41,382 nt of DNA from SZUA-365 sp034002405 (GTDB lineage: Bacteria > Bacteroidota > Ignavibacteria > SZUA-365): the NCBI GenBank assembly GCA_034002405.1, contig JAVFAS010000030.1, positions 1 through 41,382 on the forward strand, read 5' to 3'. Position 1 is the stretch's first letter, and each line of letters begins with the position of its first letter. Shown here in pieces: positions 7,267 to 15,164 of the stretch. The position numbers were made by a program, and so were the translations under genes. Under the pieces are notes generated by a model. The model saw only the letters and a program-made list of their open reading frames with translations. It made no database searches and was not told where the DNA came from.

Positions 7267-9216
7267 ATGATCCTGCGGTATTTTTATTTTCCCATCATCG
7301 CGATGCTCGCGATCCTTCCTGCCGCGGCACAGCCGCGGGAGGCACATGACGACACCTTGTCGTTCGTGCTGCGTGACGCCGTGACCGTGACCGCCACGCG
7401 GCTCCCGACCGCGCTGCGCGACGCGCCCGCTCCCGCCGAGATCTTCGACGCCCGCACCATTCGCGCCCTTCCCCTCCGTTCCATCTCCGATGTGATCGCA
7501 CTGTCCGCCGGCGCCGCCGTGCGCGACTACGGCGGCACGGGCAGCCTGCAACTCGCCTCGCTGCGCGGCCTCGGCGCGGAATACACGCTCGTGCTGCTCG
7601 ACGGCATGCGGCTCAACAGCGCGCAGAATTCGCTGGTCGATGTCGGGCAATTCACCCTGCGGAATGTGGACCGCGTGGAGATCGTGCGCGGCGGTCTCGC
7701 CTCGCTCTATGGCAGCAATGCGCTCGGCGGCGTGGTGAATATCGTCACCACGCGCGAACGCCCGCCGCTGACGGCGGACCTGGGGTATGGCGCCTTCGGC
7801 TGGAAGCAGGCGGCGCTCGGCAGCGGCATCGCGGGCCGGCGGGGACGCCTGTTCGCCGAGGCGCGCTACGAGGAAAGCGACAATGATTTTTCCTTCGACT
7901 GGAATGGAACACCACTGCGGCGGGCGAACTCCACCCTGCTGCGCCGCTCCATCACCGCGGGCGGCACGTTGCTGCTCGCACGCAGTGTCCTGACCCTGCA
8001 TGCCGATGTGATGGATGTGGATATGGGGACCCCGGGAGCGGTCTTTTCCGCGACACAGGGGCGCGCGCGGCAGCGCGACCGCCATGCGATCGTCTCGGTG
8101 CAACTCGACGCGCAGGCCGCGCCACGGACACGACTGCGCGCGGCGCTTGGCGCGCGGGGCGGCCGGCAGGAGTTCACCGATCCGGACTACCGCATCGGAA
8201 ACACGACGCTGCGGAGCGTCTACGATCTGACACAGCTGTCCGCCAGTACATCCGTCGAACATGCCACAGTCTCCGAGATTCGGGCGATCGCGGGGATCGA
8301 AGGATCCGTCGACCGTCTCGACGGTGCCGGGATCGCGGCGCATCCCACGCGCGTGCAGGCCGCGGCATTCACCTCCACCGACATTCCCGTCCGCATCCGC
8401 GCCATTGCGCTGCACATCTATCCCGCGCTCCGCTATGACATGATCCACGATGCCGTCACGGATACCGAGCCGCCGGACGACCTGCATGCGCTCTCGCCTT
8501 CGATCGGACTGCACCTGGGCGTGCTGCCCGGCCGTCTTGCGCTGCGCGGACGCATCGCACGAACCTTCGGCATGCCGACATTCAATCAGCTCTACTGGCG
8601 CGAGGGGGGGAATCCCGCCCTGCGGCCCGAATACTCGACCGCCATCGACGCGGGTATCGCCTTCGACGCGGGGACGGGACGGCCCGCGGTCGAGCTTACC
8701 TGGTTCCATCACGATATTTCGGACAAGATTGTCTGGACTCCCTCGGCGGGCATCTACTGGACGCCGCGCAACGTCCAGCATGTGATCTCCACCGGCGTGG
8801 AGGCGCAGGCACGCTTCGACTGGCAGTGGCTCGCGTTGCGCGCTTCGGCGCAGTGGATGCGCGCGCGCAAGGTCAATGCCGCCTTCGCGGGCGATGCGAC
8901 GCAGGACAAACAGCTGATCTATGTCCCGGCGTGGAGCGGCGCCCTGACGCTGGCGGCGGCGCCCGCGGAGTGGCTCACCGTCACGCTCGCCGCGCGTCTG
9001 CTCGGCACGCGTTTCTACGACGAGACCAATACCGCCGCGTTGCCGGCGCATCTGGTGACCGACCTCGCCGTCCGGGCCACCACGACACTGACCGGACTCG
9101 AGACGACATGGAAACTCGAGCTGCTCAACGCCCTCGACGCCGCGTACGAAGTCGTCGCGTTCTATCCCATGCCGGGACGGCATCTCCGCTTGAGCGTTGG
9201 TACGACCATCCGATGA
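7267..9216 (+). CDS. btuB: TonB-dependent vitamin B12 receptor, BtuB-like
   Basis: 649 residues. The signal peptide (MILRYFYFPIIAMLAILPAAAQ) is followed by a TonB-box-like segment DAVTVTATR (37-45). The plug domain (about 50-165) has LDGMRLNSAQN, VDRVEIVRGGLASLYGSNALGGVVNIVT. A beta-barrel fills the rest and includes the receptor-typical GRIARTFGMPTFNQLYW and NPALRPEYSTAIDAG. Placement directly under a cobalamin riboswitch identifies the substrate as cobalamin or a corrinoid; sequence alone would only say TonB receptor. The final residues (LRLSVGTTIR) lack the usual terminal aromatic residue. The start at 7267 is the first ATG after the regulatory terminator; the open frame upstream runs through the riboswitch and is not coding. 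It is followed 72 bp later by a BtuG-like lipoprotein gene, and no BtuCDF genes are in the window. Confidence 0.87.
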   Translation: MILRYFYFPIIAMLAILPAAAQPREAHDDTLSFVLRDAVTVTATRLPTALRDAPAPAEIFDARTIRALPLRSISDVIALSAGAAVRDYGGTGSLQLASLRGLGAEYTLVLLDGMRLNSAQNSLVDVGQFTLRNVDRVEIVRGGLASLYGSNALGGVVNIVTTRERPPLTADLGYGAFGWKQAALGSGIAGRRGRLFAEARYEESDNDFSFDWNGTPLRRANSTLLRRSITAGGTLLLARSVLTLHADVMDVDMGTPGAVFSATQGRARQRDRHAIVSVQLDAQAAPRTRLRAALGARGGRQEFTDPDYRIGNTTLRSVYDLTQLSASTSVEHATVSEIRAIAGIEGSVDRLDGAGIAAHPTRVQAAAFTSTDIPVRIRAIALHIYPALRYDMIHDAVTDTEPPDDLHALSPSIGLHLGVLPGRLALRGRIARTFGMPTFNQLYWREGGNPALRPEYSTAIDAGIAFDAGTGRPAVELTWFHHDISDKIVWTPSAGIYWTPRNVQHVISTGVEAQARFDWQWLALRASAQWMRARKVNAAFAGDATQDKQLIYVPAWSGALTLAAAPAEWLTVTLAARLLGTRFYDETNTAALPAHLVTDLAVRATTTLTGLETTWKLELLNALDAAYEVVAFYPMPGRHLRLSVGTTIR

Positions 9217-9288
9217 CGCAACCGGTCACGATGCCTCCATCAGCGCGAAAATCCCGGCGATCATGATCAATTACAGCACAGGACAGCC

Positions 9289-10332
9289 ATGAACCGTATT
9301 GCCGTTTTCATTCTTGGATGGATGCTTGTTCTCACCGCGTGCAGCGAGGACAACGGCACGAATCCGCCGATCACCCCGACCGGGCCCCGCGGGCTCTACA
9401 TCCTCAACGAGGGAAATTTCCAGCGCGGCAACGCGACATTGAGTTTCTTCATACCGGACTCGAATATCGTCTATAACGACGTGTTTCAATCCGTCAACGC
9501 GCGACCGCTCGGCGACGTCGGCAACAGCATCACCCTGCACGACGGCCGGGCGTATCTGGTGATCAACAACTCCCACACGATCGAGGTCGTGGATGTGAAC
9601 ACGCACGTCGCGGTACGCACGATCGCGAGTCCACCCGGTGCGAGTCCGCGCGAAATCACCTTCGCCGCCAACGGGCTCGGCTTCATTTCCAACCTGCTGA
9701 CGAACAGCGTCTCGGTCTACGATCCTTCGACGGGAACGCTGCTCGGCGACATCGCCGTGGGTGCGAATCCCGACGGCATCGCCGCCGCGGGCAACGGCGT
9801 GGTCGTCGCGAACAGCGGATTCGGAACGAACAACACGGTAACCATCATCGATGGCGTGACGCGGACCACCGTCGCGACGCTCACGGTCGGCGATTACCCC
9901 ACCGCCGTGCATGCGCTCAACGAATCCGTCGTGGCCGTGTTGTGTACCGGCGGCTATGGCGACTATAATGATCCGAACGACGACACCCCGGGTGGTCTGT
10001 ACATCATCGACGTGCCGTCGCGGACGGTGGTCGATTCGCTCGGGTTGGGCGGACATCCCACGCGACTGGCCCGCGACCGCGATGGCTACGTCTACACGAT
10101 CCATTCGAGCGGCGTGACGCGCATCCACCTTGCATCGAAATCCGTGACCAGGGATTTCATTCCGGGAAATTTCTACAACATCGCCATCGATCCGGTCGAC
10201 CGGCGCATCTATCTCGCCAATCCGCTGGACTGGGTGCAGGCGGGACGCCTTGAAATCCACACGCTCGACGGCACCAAGATCCAGGCGCGGGATGTCGGCA
10301 TCATTCCCAATGCGATGGTCATGACGAAGTAA
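9289..10332 (+). CDS. Surface beta-propeller lipoprotein, BtuG-like (YncE/DUF5074 type)
   Basis: 347 residues. The lipobox is VLTACSED (Cys near residue 17). The mature chain begins GLYILNEGNFQRGNATLSFF, the typical opening of the YncE/DUF5074 seven-bladed propellers. Repeating blades follow, such as HTIEVVDVNTHVAVRTI, SVSVYDPSTGTLLGDIAVG and NTVTIIDGVTRTTVATLTVG. In Bacteroides thetaiotaomicron BtuG proteins are surface propeller lipoproteins that bind cobalamin tightly and work with BtuB. The same partnership is inferred here from fold and from position 72 bp after the riboswitch-controlled receptor; individual B12 contacts cannot be checked by eye. AGGA lies 6 bases before the start. An unrelated surface lipoprotein remains possible. 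Confidence 0.75.
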   Translation: MNRIAVFILGWMLVLTACSEDNGTNPPITPTGPRGLYILNEGNFQRGNATLSFFIPDSNIVYNDVFQSVNARPLGDVGNSITLHDGRAYLVINNSHTIEVVDVNTHVAVRTIASPPGASPREITFAANGLGFISNLLTNSVSVYDPSTGTLLGDIAVGANPDGIAAAGNGVVVANSGFGTNNTVTIIDGVTRTTVATLTVGDYPTAVHALNESVVAVLCTGGYGDYNDPNDDTPGGLYIIDVPSRTVVDSLGLGGHPTRLARDRDGYVYTIHSSGVTRIHLASKSVTRDFIPGNFYNIAIDPVDRRIYLANPLDWVQAGRLEIHTLDGTKIQARDVGIIPNAMVMTK

Positions 10333-10365
10333 TCCCTCCGCCCGCGCCCGGGTTGGGGGCCGGTA

Positions 10366-12282
10366 TCACCACCCGAAGAATCCGCCGCTGCCGTGCCGGT
10401 CGCACTCGGCGGGGAGAAGGTTGACATTCACCGGATAATACCGCGGCGCGGGACAGGAGTCGGTGGCACGCATACCGGTTTCCGGACATAAGGGATAGTA
10501 ATCGACGGTGATCGGTCGCGCGAAGGAAGTATCGATCGGAAGGAGACGGGAAATGCGAGCCATGGTGCGTCCCCAGATCGGGGCACACATCGTGCCACCG
10601 TAGCGGTAACTGCCGCTGAGCTTCCGCGCGGGATCGTCGAAGCCCACCCACACGGCGAGCGCATGTCTCGGCGTGAAGCCCACGAACCATGCATCGGTCG
10701 AATTCTGCGTGGTGCCGGTTTTCCCCGCGGCGGGACCGGCATAATATTTTCGCACCGAGGTGGCGGTTCCACTGTCGACAACAGCCTGCATCGCATCGGT
10801 GATGAGAAAGGCCGTCGCCGAGTCGAGCACGGTGGCGGTATCGGGACGGGCGCGGTACAGCACCCGTCGATGCATATCCTCGATACGGGTGATGAAAAAC
10901 GGCCGCGTCCGCGTTCCCATCGCGGCGATACTTCCATAGGCCGTGGCCATTTCGATGGGCGAGACTTCCCCGGTACCCAGGGCGAGCGAGGGGTAGGCGG
11001 GGAGTTCGCTCTCGATGCCCATGCGTTGCGCGAAATGGACCACACGCGTGGGATCGGTGAGTTCGACCATCGCATGCGCGGCCACGAGATTGAGCGAGCG
11101 CTGCAAGCCGACGCGCATCGGCACCGGCATCCCGCTACTGCTGTCGGAGTCATTTCCCGGCCGCCATTCCCACGCCATGCCGGAATCGACCACGATCGGC
11201 GCGTCGAGGATCGGCGTGGCCAGCGTGTATCCATCCTCGAGCAGCGAGGCATAGAGCAGGGGCTTGAACGCGGATCCCGGCTGCCGGCGGATCTGCGTGG
11301 CGCGGTTGAGTCCCCGTGCCGGGGCGCTCGGATTTCCTCCCACCATCGCGCGCACCGCGCCACTGCGCACATCCGTCAGCACGGCACCGACCTGCACGTC
11401 ACGCATCTTCGCGGGAAGCTCCTTCCATTGCGTCGTGACGGCGGATTCGAGCGCGTCCTGCATGCGGCTGTCGAGCGTGGTGAACACGCGGAGCTGGTCG
11501 CGCATGAGCGTGTATCCCCGTGCCGAAAGGAGCGCCTCGGCCTCGCGGCGCACCCATTCGGTGAAATGCGAGCCGATCCGCGGACGCGGATTCAATCCAA
11601 GCCCGGTTTTTTTCAGCGTGCGGAATTCCTCCTTCGACAGCCGTCCCACCTCGACGAGATTGTGCAGGACCTCGTCGCGACGCTTCCGTGCCCGGTCGGG
11701 ATGCTTGAGCGGATGGTAATTCTCCGGCGACTGCAGCAGTCCCACCAGCAGGCAACTCTCGGCCACGGTCAGGTCCGCGGGATCCTTCTGGAAATACTCG
11801 CGCGCCGCGGCCCACACGCCGTAGGTTCCCCCGCCAAAATACACCGTGTTGAGATAGAGGAGTAAAAGCTCGTCTTTGCTGAATTTCTTCTCCAGTTCAC
11901 GCGCCAGGTCGATCTCCCGCAGTTTGCGCGACACCGACCGCTCGTGCGAGAGGAACAGGTTGCGCGCCAGCTGCATCGTCAGCGTGCTGCCCCCCTGCGT
12001 GTTGCCGGTGATGGTTTCCAGCACCGCGCGGCCGAGCCCCTTGAGCGACACGCCGTCATGATTGTAGAAATCACGATCCTCGGTCGCGAGCAGGGCCCGG
12101 ATCACCCACGGCGACACCGCACCTGTCGCGCGCAGCTCCACCCGCCGTTCCTCCCCGAAATAGCCCAGCACCTGTCCGTCTTCCGTGAGTGCGTGCGAGG
12201 CATATTTTAAATCGATGGGCGGAAGTGATTGCGCGAACGTCGTCGCGGTCAGGAGCACGTATGTCACGATCAACCATCGCAT
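10366..12282 (-). CDS. Class A penicillin-binding protein (transglycosylase/transpeptidase)
   Basis: 638 residues. It polymerises and cross-links peptidoglycan. The glycosyltransferase domain has ATEDRDFYNHDGVS, then GGSTLTMQLARNLFLS, RKLREIDLARELEKKFSKDE and LNTVYFGGGTYGV. The transpeptidase domain has the active-site SxxK in RQPGSAFKP, SLN in QRSLNLVA and KTGTT in AGKTGTTQNSTDAWFVG. The C-terminus carries a CPETGMRATDSCP...ECDRH segment seen in many class A enzymes. The N-terminus (MRWLIVTYVLLTATTFAQS) looks more like a cleavable signal peptide than the usual cytoplasmic tail plus anchor. The start at 12282 was chosen for this segment and because a TATATTTA box ends four bases before it; the longer open frame upstream reads into the hypF promoter region. 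It is divergent from hypF. Confidence 0.9.
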   Translation of the reverse strand: MRWLIVTYVLLTATTFAQSLPPIDLKYASHALTEDGQVLGYFGEERRVELRATGAVSPWVIRALLATEDRDFYNHDGVSLKGLGRAVLETITGNTQGGSTLTMQLARNLFLSHERSVSRKLREIDLARELEKKFSKDELLLLYLNTVYFGGGTYGVWAAAREYFQKDPADLTVAESCLLVGLLQSPENYHPLKHPDRARKRRDEVLHNLVEVGRLSKEEFRTLKKTGLGLNPRPRIGSHFTEWVRREAEALLSARGYTLMRDQLRVFTTLDSRMQDALESAVTTQWKELPAKMRDVQVGAVLTDVRSGAVRAMVGGNPSAPARGLNRATQIRRQPGSAFKPLLYASLLEDGYTLATPILDAPIVVDSGMAWEWRPGNDSDSSSGMPVPMRVGLQRSLNLVAAHAMVELTDPTRVVHFAQRMGIESELPAYPSLALGTGEVSPIEMATAYGSIAAMGTRTRPFFITRIEDMHRRVLYRARPDTATVLDSATAFLITDAMQAVVDSGTATSVRKYYAGPAAGKTGTTQNSTDAWFVGFTPRHALAVWVGFDDPARKLSGSYRYGGTMCAPIWGRTMARISRLLPIDTSFARPITVDYYPLCPETGMRATDSCPAPRYYPVNVNLLPAECDRHGSGGFFGW

Positions 12283-12286
12283 GCGG

Positions 12287-12294
12287 TAAATATA
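12287..12294 (-). promoter_or_regulatory. Putative -7 box (TATATTTA) abutting the PBP start
   Basis: Read on the minus strand, TATATTTA is followed by CCGC and then the ATG at 12282. It fits the Bacteroidota -7 element TAnnTTTG except for the last base. If used, transcription would begin at or beside the start codon. Confidence 0.35.
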
Positions 12295-12301
12295 ATCAAT
12301 C

Positions 12302-12368
12302 GCCGGGCCGCATCGCGGGGACGTTCGTACACGCGGGCGGTCGCACGTGGCGGCCGGGCCGCATCGCG
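12302..12368. repeat. Pair of 16-bp direct repeats between the PBP gene and hypF
   Basis: GCCGGGCCGCATCGCG occurs at 12302-12317 and again at 12353-12368, 51 bp apart (about five helical turns). It lies in the divergent promoter region. It could be a paired operator or a chance duplication. Confidence 0.6.
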
Positions 12369-12404
12369 ATTGGTCCCGACTATGTCTATATGACGGCTTT
12401 CCGT

Positions 12405-12412
12405 TACATTTG
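12405..12412 (+). promoter_or_regulatory. Putative Bacteroidota-type -7 box (TACATTTG) abutting hypF
   Basis: TACATTTG exactly fits TAnnTTTG and is followed by TAGG and the hypF ATG at 12417. No convincing -33 TTG-type element was found about 20 bases upstream. Confidence 0.4.
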
Positions 12413-12416
12413 TAGG

Positions 12417-14888
12417 ATGAACTCCGCACCACCTCCCTTCCCAACCCTTCGCATCGTGGTCACGGGCATCGTGCAGGGCGTGGGCTTCCGTCCGTATGTG
12501 TACCGCCTCGCGGCGGCATGCGGACTGACAGGTGCGGTGCGGAACAACGGACGCGGTGTGGAAATCGACGTGCAGGGGGAACGGACGCAGGAGTTCCTCC
12601 GCCGGCTGCCACGCGAAGCCCCGCCGTTGGTCCTGATCACGGATATCCATGCGGAGGAATATCCGGCATCCGCGTTCACGTCGTTCACGATCATTCCCAG
12701 CGATGGGGGACCGGTCACCTCGGCCATGATCCCCGCCGACGCGGCGACGTGCGAGGATTGCCTGCGCGAGCTGCGCGACCCGTTGGACCGGCGGTACCGT
12801 TATCCGTTCATCAACTGCACGAACTGCGGACCGCGGTACACCATCACGCAATCGATCCCGTACGACCGGCCGTTCACCTCGATGCGCGCATTTCCCCTGT
12901 GCGCGCGCTGCGCGGCCGAGTATCACGATCCGATGGATCGCCGCTTCCATGCGCAGCCCAACGCCTGTCCCGACTGTGGTCCGCGATTGCGCTGGCACCG
13001 CAACGCACGCTTGCATGGCGACGATGTCGATATCGAAGGTGACGCGGCGCTGCGCACCGCGGTGCGCGATCTGCGGGCAGGACGCATCGTGGCGATTCGC
13101 GGTCTCGGCGGATACCATCTCGCGGTCGACGCGCGCAACGAAACCGCGGTGCATCTGCTGCGTCTGCGCAAACATCGCTATGAAAAACCGCTCGCTGTCA
13201 TGTTCCGCGATCTCGATGCCGTACGCGCCTGCTGTGAACTCGATGATGTCGAGGCCGCGCTGCTCACCTCCCCGCGGCGTCCCGCGGTGATCCTCCGGCG
13301 ACGACCGGACTGCGACATCGCGCGATCCGTTTCGCTCGACAATCCCACGCTGGGCGTCCTGCTTCCCTACACCCCCTTGCATCACCTCATCCTCGACGAT
13401 GTGGATACGGCGCTTGTGATGACCAGCGGAAACGTGAGCGAGGAGCCCATCTGCACCGGCATCGACGAGGCCGAGGATCGTCTCGCGCAAATCGCCGACG
13501 GTTTCCTCCACCATGATCGCGAGATCCTCCAGCGCTGCGATGACTCGGTCTTTCGCGTGATCGCCGGGGTCCCGCGTCCTGTCCGCCGCGCGCGCGGCTT
13601 TGTCCCGCGTCCCGTATTGCTTCCCGCCGACGCCCTGCCCGTCATCGCGGTCGGCGCGGAGTTGAAGAACACCCTCTGCGTCACCAAGGGACGCGCGGCG
13701 TTTCTCTCGCCACATATCGGTGATCTCGAGAACCTCGAGACCCTCCGCTTCTTCGAGGAGGTTCTCGCGCACCTGCTCCGCATCTATGCCATCGAACCGC
13801 GGGCGATCGTGCATGACCTGCATCCGGATTATCTCGGCACGCACTGGGCGACGGGAAGAATCACCGGCGCCCTCGCGGAGCGCTTCGCCGCGCTGCCGCG
13901 GATCACCGTGCAGCACCATCATGCGCATCTCGCGGCCTGTCTCGCGGACGCGGATCATGACGGAGACGCGATCGGAGTCATTCTCGACGGCACGGGCTAC
14001 GGCACCGACGGTACGATCTGGGGTGGAGAGTTCCTGGTCGGCAACGCCGCGCGCTATGTCCGGGCGGGACACTTCGCACCGTTGCCGATGCCCGGTGGTG
14101 CGCGTGTGCCGCGCGAACCCTGGCGCATGGCCTTCGCGGCGCTCCATGCCGCCTTCGGCGCCGACGCCACCGCGGCATTGCCGGCGTGGACCGCGCGACG
14201 CAGCACGGCGGAAATCGATGCCGTGTCGTTCGCGCTCGCGGGTGGTGGCAACGCCCCGCGCACCTCGAGCTGCGGCCGGCTCTTTGATGCCGTCGCCTCG
14301 CTCGCGGGACTCGCCGATATCGCGCATTTCGAGGCACAGGCCGCCATCGCGCTGGAATTCGCGGCCTCGGATCTTCCCCTTCCACCGTATTCCTTCTCCG
14401 TCGATACGCCTGACCGCGCCACGACGGTGACATCCGCGGCGAGCGCGACCGCCGAGACACGCGCGACCGCCGAGACACACGCGACCGCCGAGACACGCGC
14501 GACCGCCGAGACACACGCGACCTCCGCGGAGCATACGGTGCGCGCTGCCGCGGTGGGGATTCCGATTGTGCTTTCATTTCTGCCGGCGTTTGAGGAAATT
14601 ATTCAGGATACGCGCATCGGGAAATCCGTTGTGGAGATCTCGACGCGTTTTCACGCCGCTGTGATCGCGGGGTGTGTCGAGATGGTCGATCGCATCGCCG
14701 CGACGACCGGCATCCGAGCCGTGGCACTCTCGGGCGGATCGTTCCAGAACGCCATCCTTCTCGAAGGGCTGCAAGCCGCGCTCCGCGCCCGGCGGTATGT
14801 CGTTCTCTCGCATTCACAGGTGCCGTGCAATGACGGAGGCATCGCCCTCGGTCAGGCGGTCATCGCTCACGCACAATGGAAAGGTTGA
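12417..14888 (+). CDS. hypF: Carbamoyltransferase HypF (NiFe-hydrogenase maturation)
   Basis: 823 residues, slightly longer than typical. HypF turns carbamoyl phosphate and ATP into a carbamoyl adenylate and passes the carbamoyl group to the C-terminal Cys of HypE, the source of the cyanide ligands of the NiFe site. Visible domains: acylphosphatase (GIVQGVGFRPYVYRLA, residues 8-95); two zinc-finger pairs (CEDC about 111, CTNC about 134, CARC about 162, CPDC about 183); a YrdC-like domain (about 200-390, RLRKHRYEKPLAVM); and a Kae1-like domain (HHHAHLAACLAD about 499; DGTGYGTDGTIWGGEF; LSGGSFQN about 767). A repeat-encoded Ala-Thr-Glu insert (about 676-705) interrupts the last domain. The ATG at 12417 follows a TACATTTG box. 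hypC starts 3 bp after the stop. Confidence 0.96.
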   Translation: MNSAPPPFPTLRIVVTGIVQGVGFRPYVYRLAAACGLTGAVRNNGRGVEIDVQGERTQEFLRRLPREAPPLVLITDIHAEEYPASAFTSFTIIPSDGGPVTSAMIPADAATCEDCLRELRDPLDRRYRYPFINCTNCGPRYTITQSIPYDRPFTSMRAFPLCARCAAEYHDPMDRRFHAQPNACPDCGPRLRWHRNARLHGDDVDIEGDAALRTAVRDLRAGRIVAIRGLGGYHLAVDARNETAVHLLRLRKHRYEKPLAVMFRDLDAVRACCELDDVEAALLTSPRRPAVILRRRPDCDIARSVSLDNPTLGVLLPYTPLHHLILDDVDTALVMTSGNVSEEPICTGIDEAEDRLAQIADGFLHHDREILQRCDDSVFRVIAGVPRPVRRARGFVPRPVLLPADALPVIAVGAELKNTLCVTKGRAAFLSPHIGDLENLETLRFFEEVLAHLLRIYAIEPRAIVHDLHPDYLGTHWATGRITGALAERFAALPRITVQHHHAHLAACLADADHDGDAIGVILDGTGYGTDGTIWGGEFLVGNAARYVRAGHFAPLPMPGGARVPREPWRMAFAALHAAFGADATAALPAWTARRSTAEIDAVSFALAGGGNAPRTSSCGRLFDAVASLAGLADIAHFEAQAAIALEFAASDLPLPPYSFSVDTPDRATTVTSAASATAETRATAETHATAETRATAETHATSAEHTVRAAAVGIPIVLSFLPAFEEIIQDTRIGKSVVEISTRFHAAVIAGCVEMVDRIAATTGIRAVALSGGSFQNAILLEGLQAALRARRYVVLSHSQVPCNDGGIALGQAVIAHAQWKG
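14445..14516 (+). repeat. Four 18-bp tandem repeats inside hypF
   Basis: Four units of GCGACCGCCGAGACACRC lie head to tail at 14445-14462, 14463-14480, 14481-14498 and 14499-14516. The units alternate CGC and CAC at the end, giving a 36-bp higher-order period. They encode ATAETR/ATAETH hexapeptides. A partial fifth unit follows. Confidence 0.95.
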
Positions 14889-14891
14889 ATC

Positions 14892-15164
14892 ATGTGTCTG
14901 GCCGTACCGGCCAAAGTGCTGGAACTTCGTGACAATCAAATGGCGCTCGTCGATCTGGGCGGCACGCAGCGGGAAATCAGTCTGATGGTGCTCGACGGGG
15001 AGGTCGCACCGGATCAATATGTGCTCGTGCATGTCGGATACGCCATCGAAGTCATCGACGAGGACGAAGCGCGCCGTACGCTCGAACTGTTCGAGGAGTT
15101 CCAGGCGCTCGATGAACGGGAGTCGCTCGGATCCGACACGGACGTTCCGGACGCCTTCCGATGA
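14892..15164 (+). CDS. hypC: Hydrogenase maturation chaperone HypC
   Basis: 90 residues, the usual HypC/HybG size. The protein starts MCLAVPAKV; the Cys after the initiator Met and the CLAVP motif are the family hallmark, and that Cys holds the Fe(CN)2CO unit together with HypD before transfer to the large subunit. The C-terminal part (EDEARRTLELFEEF) matches the conserved E-A..TL..F helix. It starts 3 bp after hypF and its stop overlaps the hypD start by four bases (15161-15164), so translation is coupled within hypF-C-D. Confidence 0.96.
   Translation: MCLAVPAKVLELRDNQMALVDLGGTQREISLMVLDGEVAPDQYVLVHVGYAIEVIDEDEARRTLELFEEFQALDERESLGSDTDVPDAFR

Noticed and set aside
6940..9183. 747-codon open frame on the minus strand opposite the BtuB-like gene
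   Set aside because: It has no recognisable domains and an Arg/Gly/His-rich composition typical of antisense frames in GC-rich genes. It also covers the riboswitch. The plus-strand receptor is clearly the gene.
12270..14534. 754-codon open frame on the minus strand opposite hypF
   Set aside because: Low-complexity, Arg/Gly-rich shadow of hypF; it includes the 18-bp repeat read in antisense and has no homology features.
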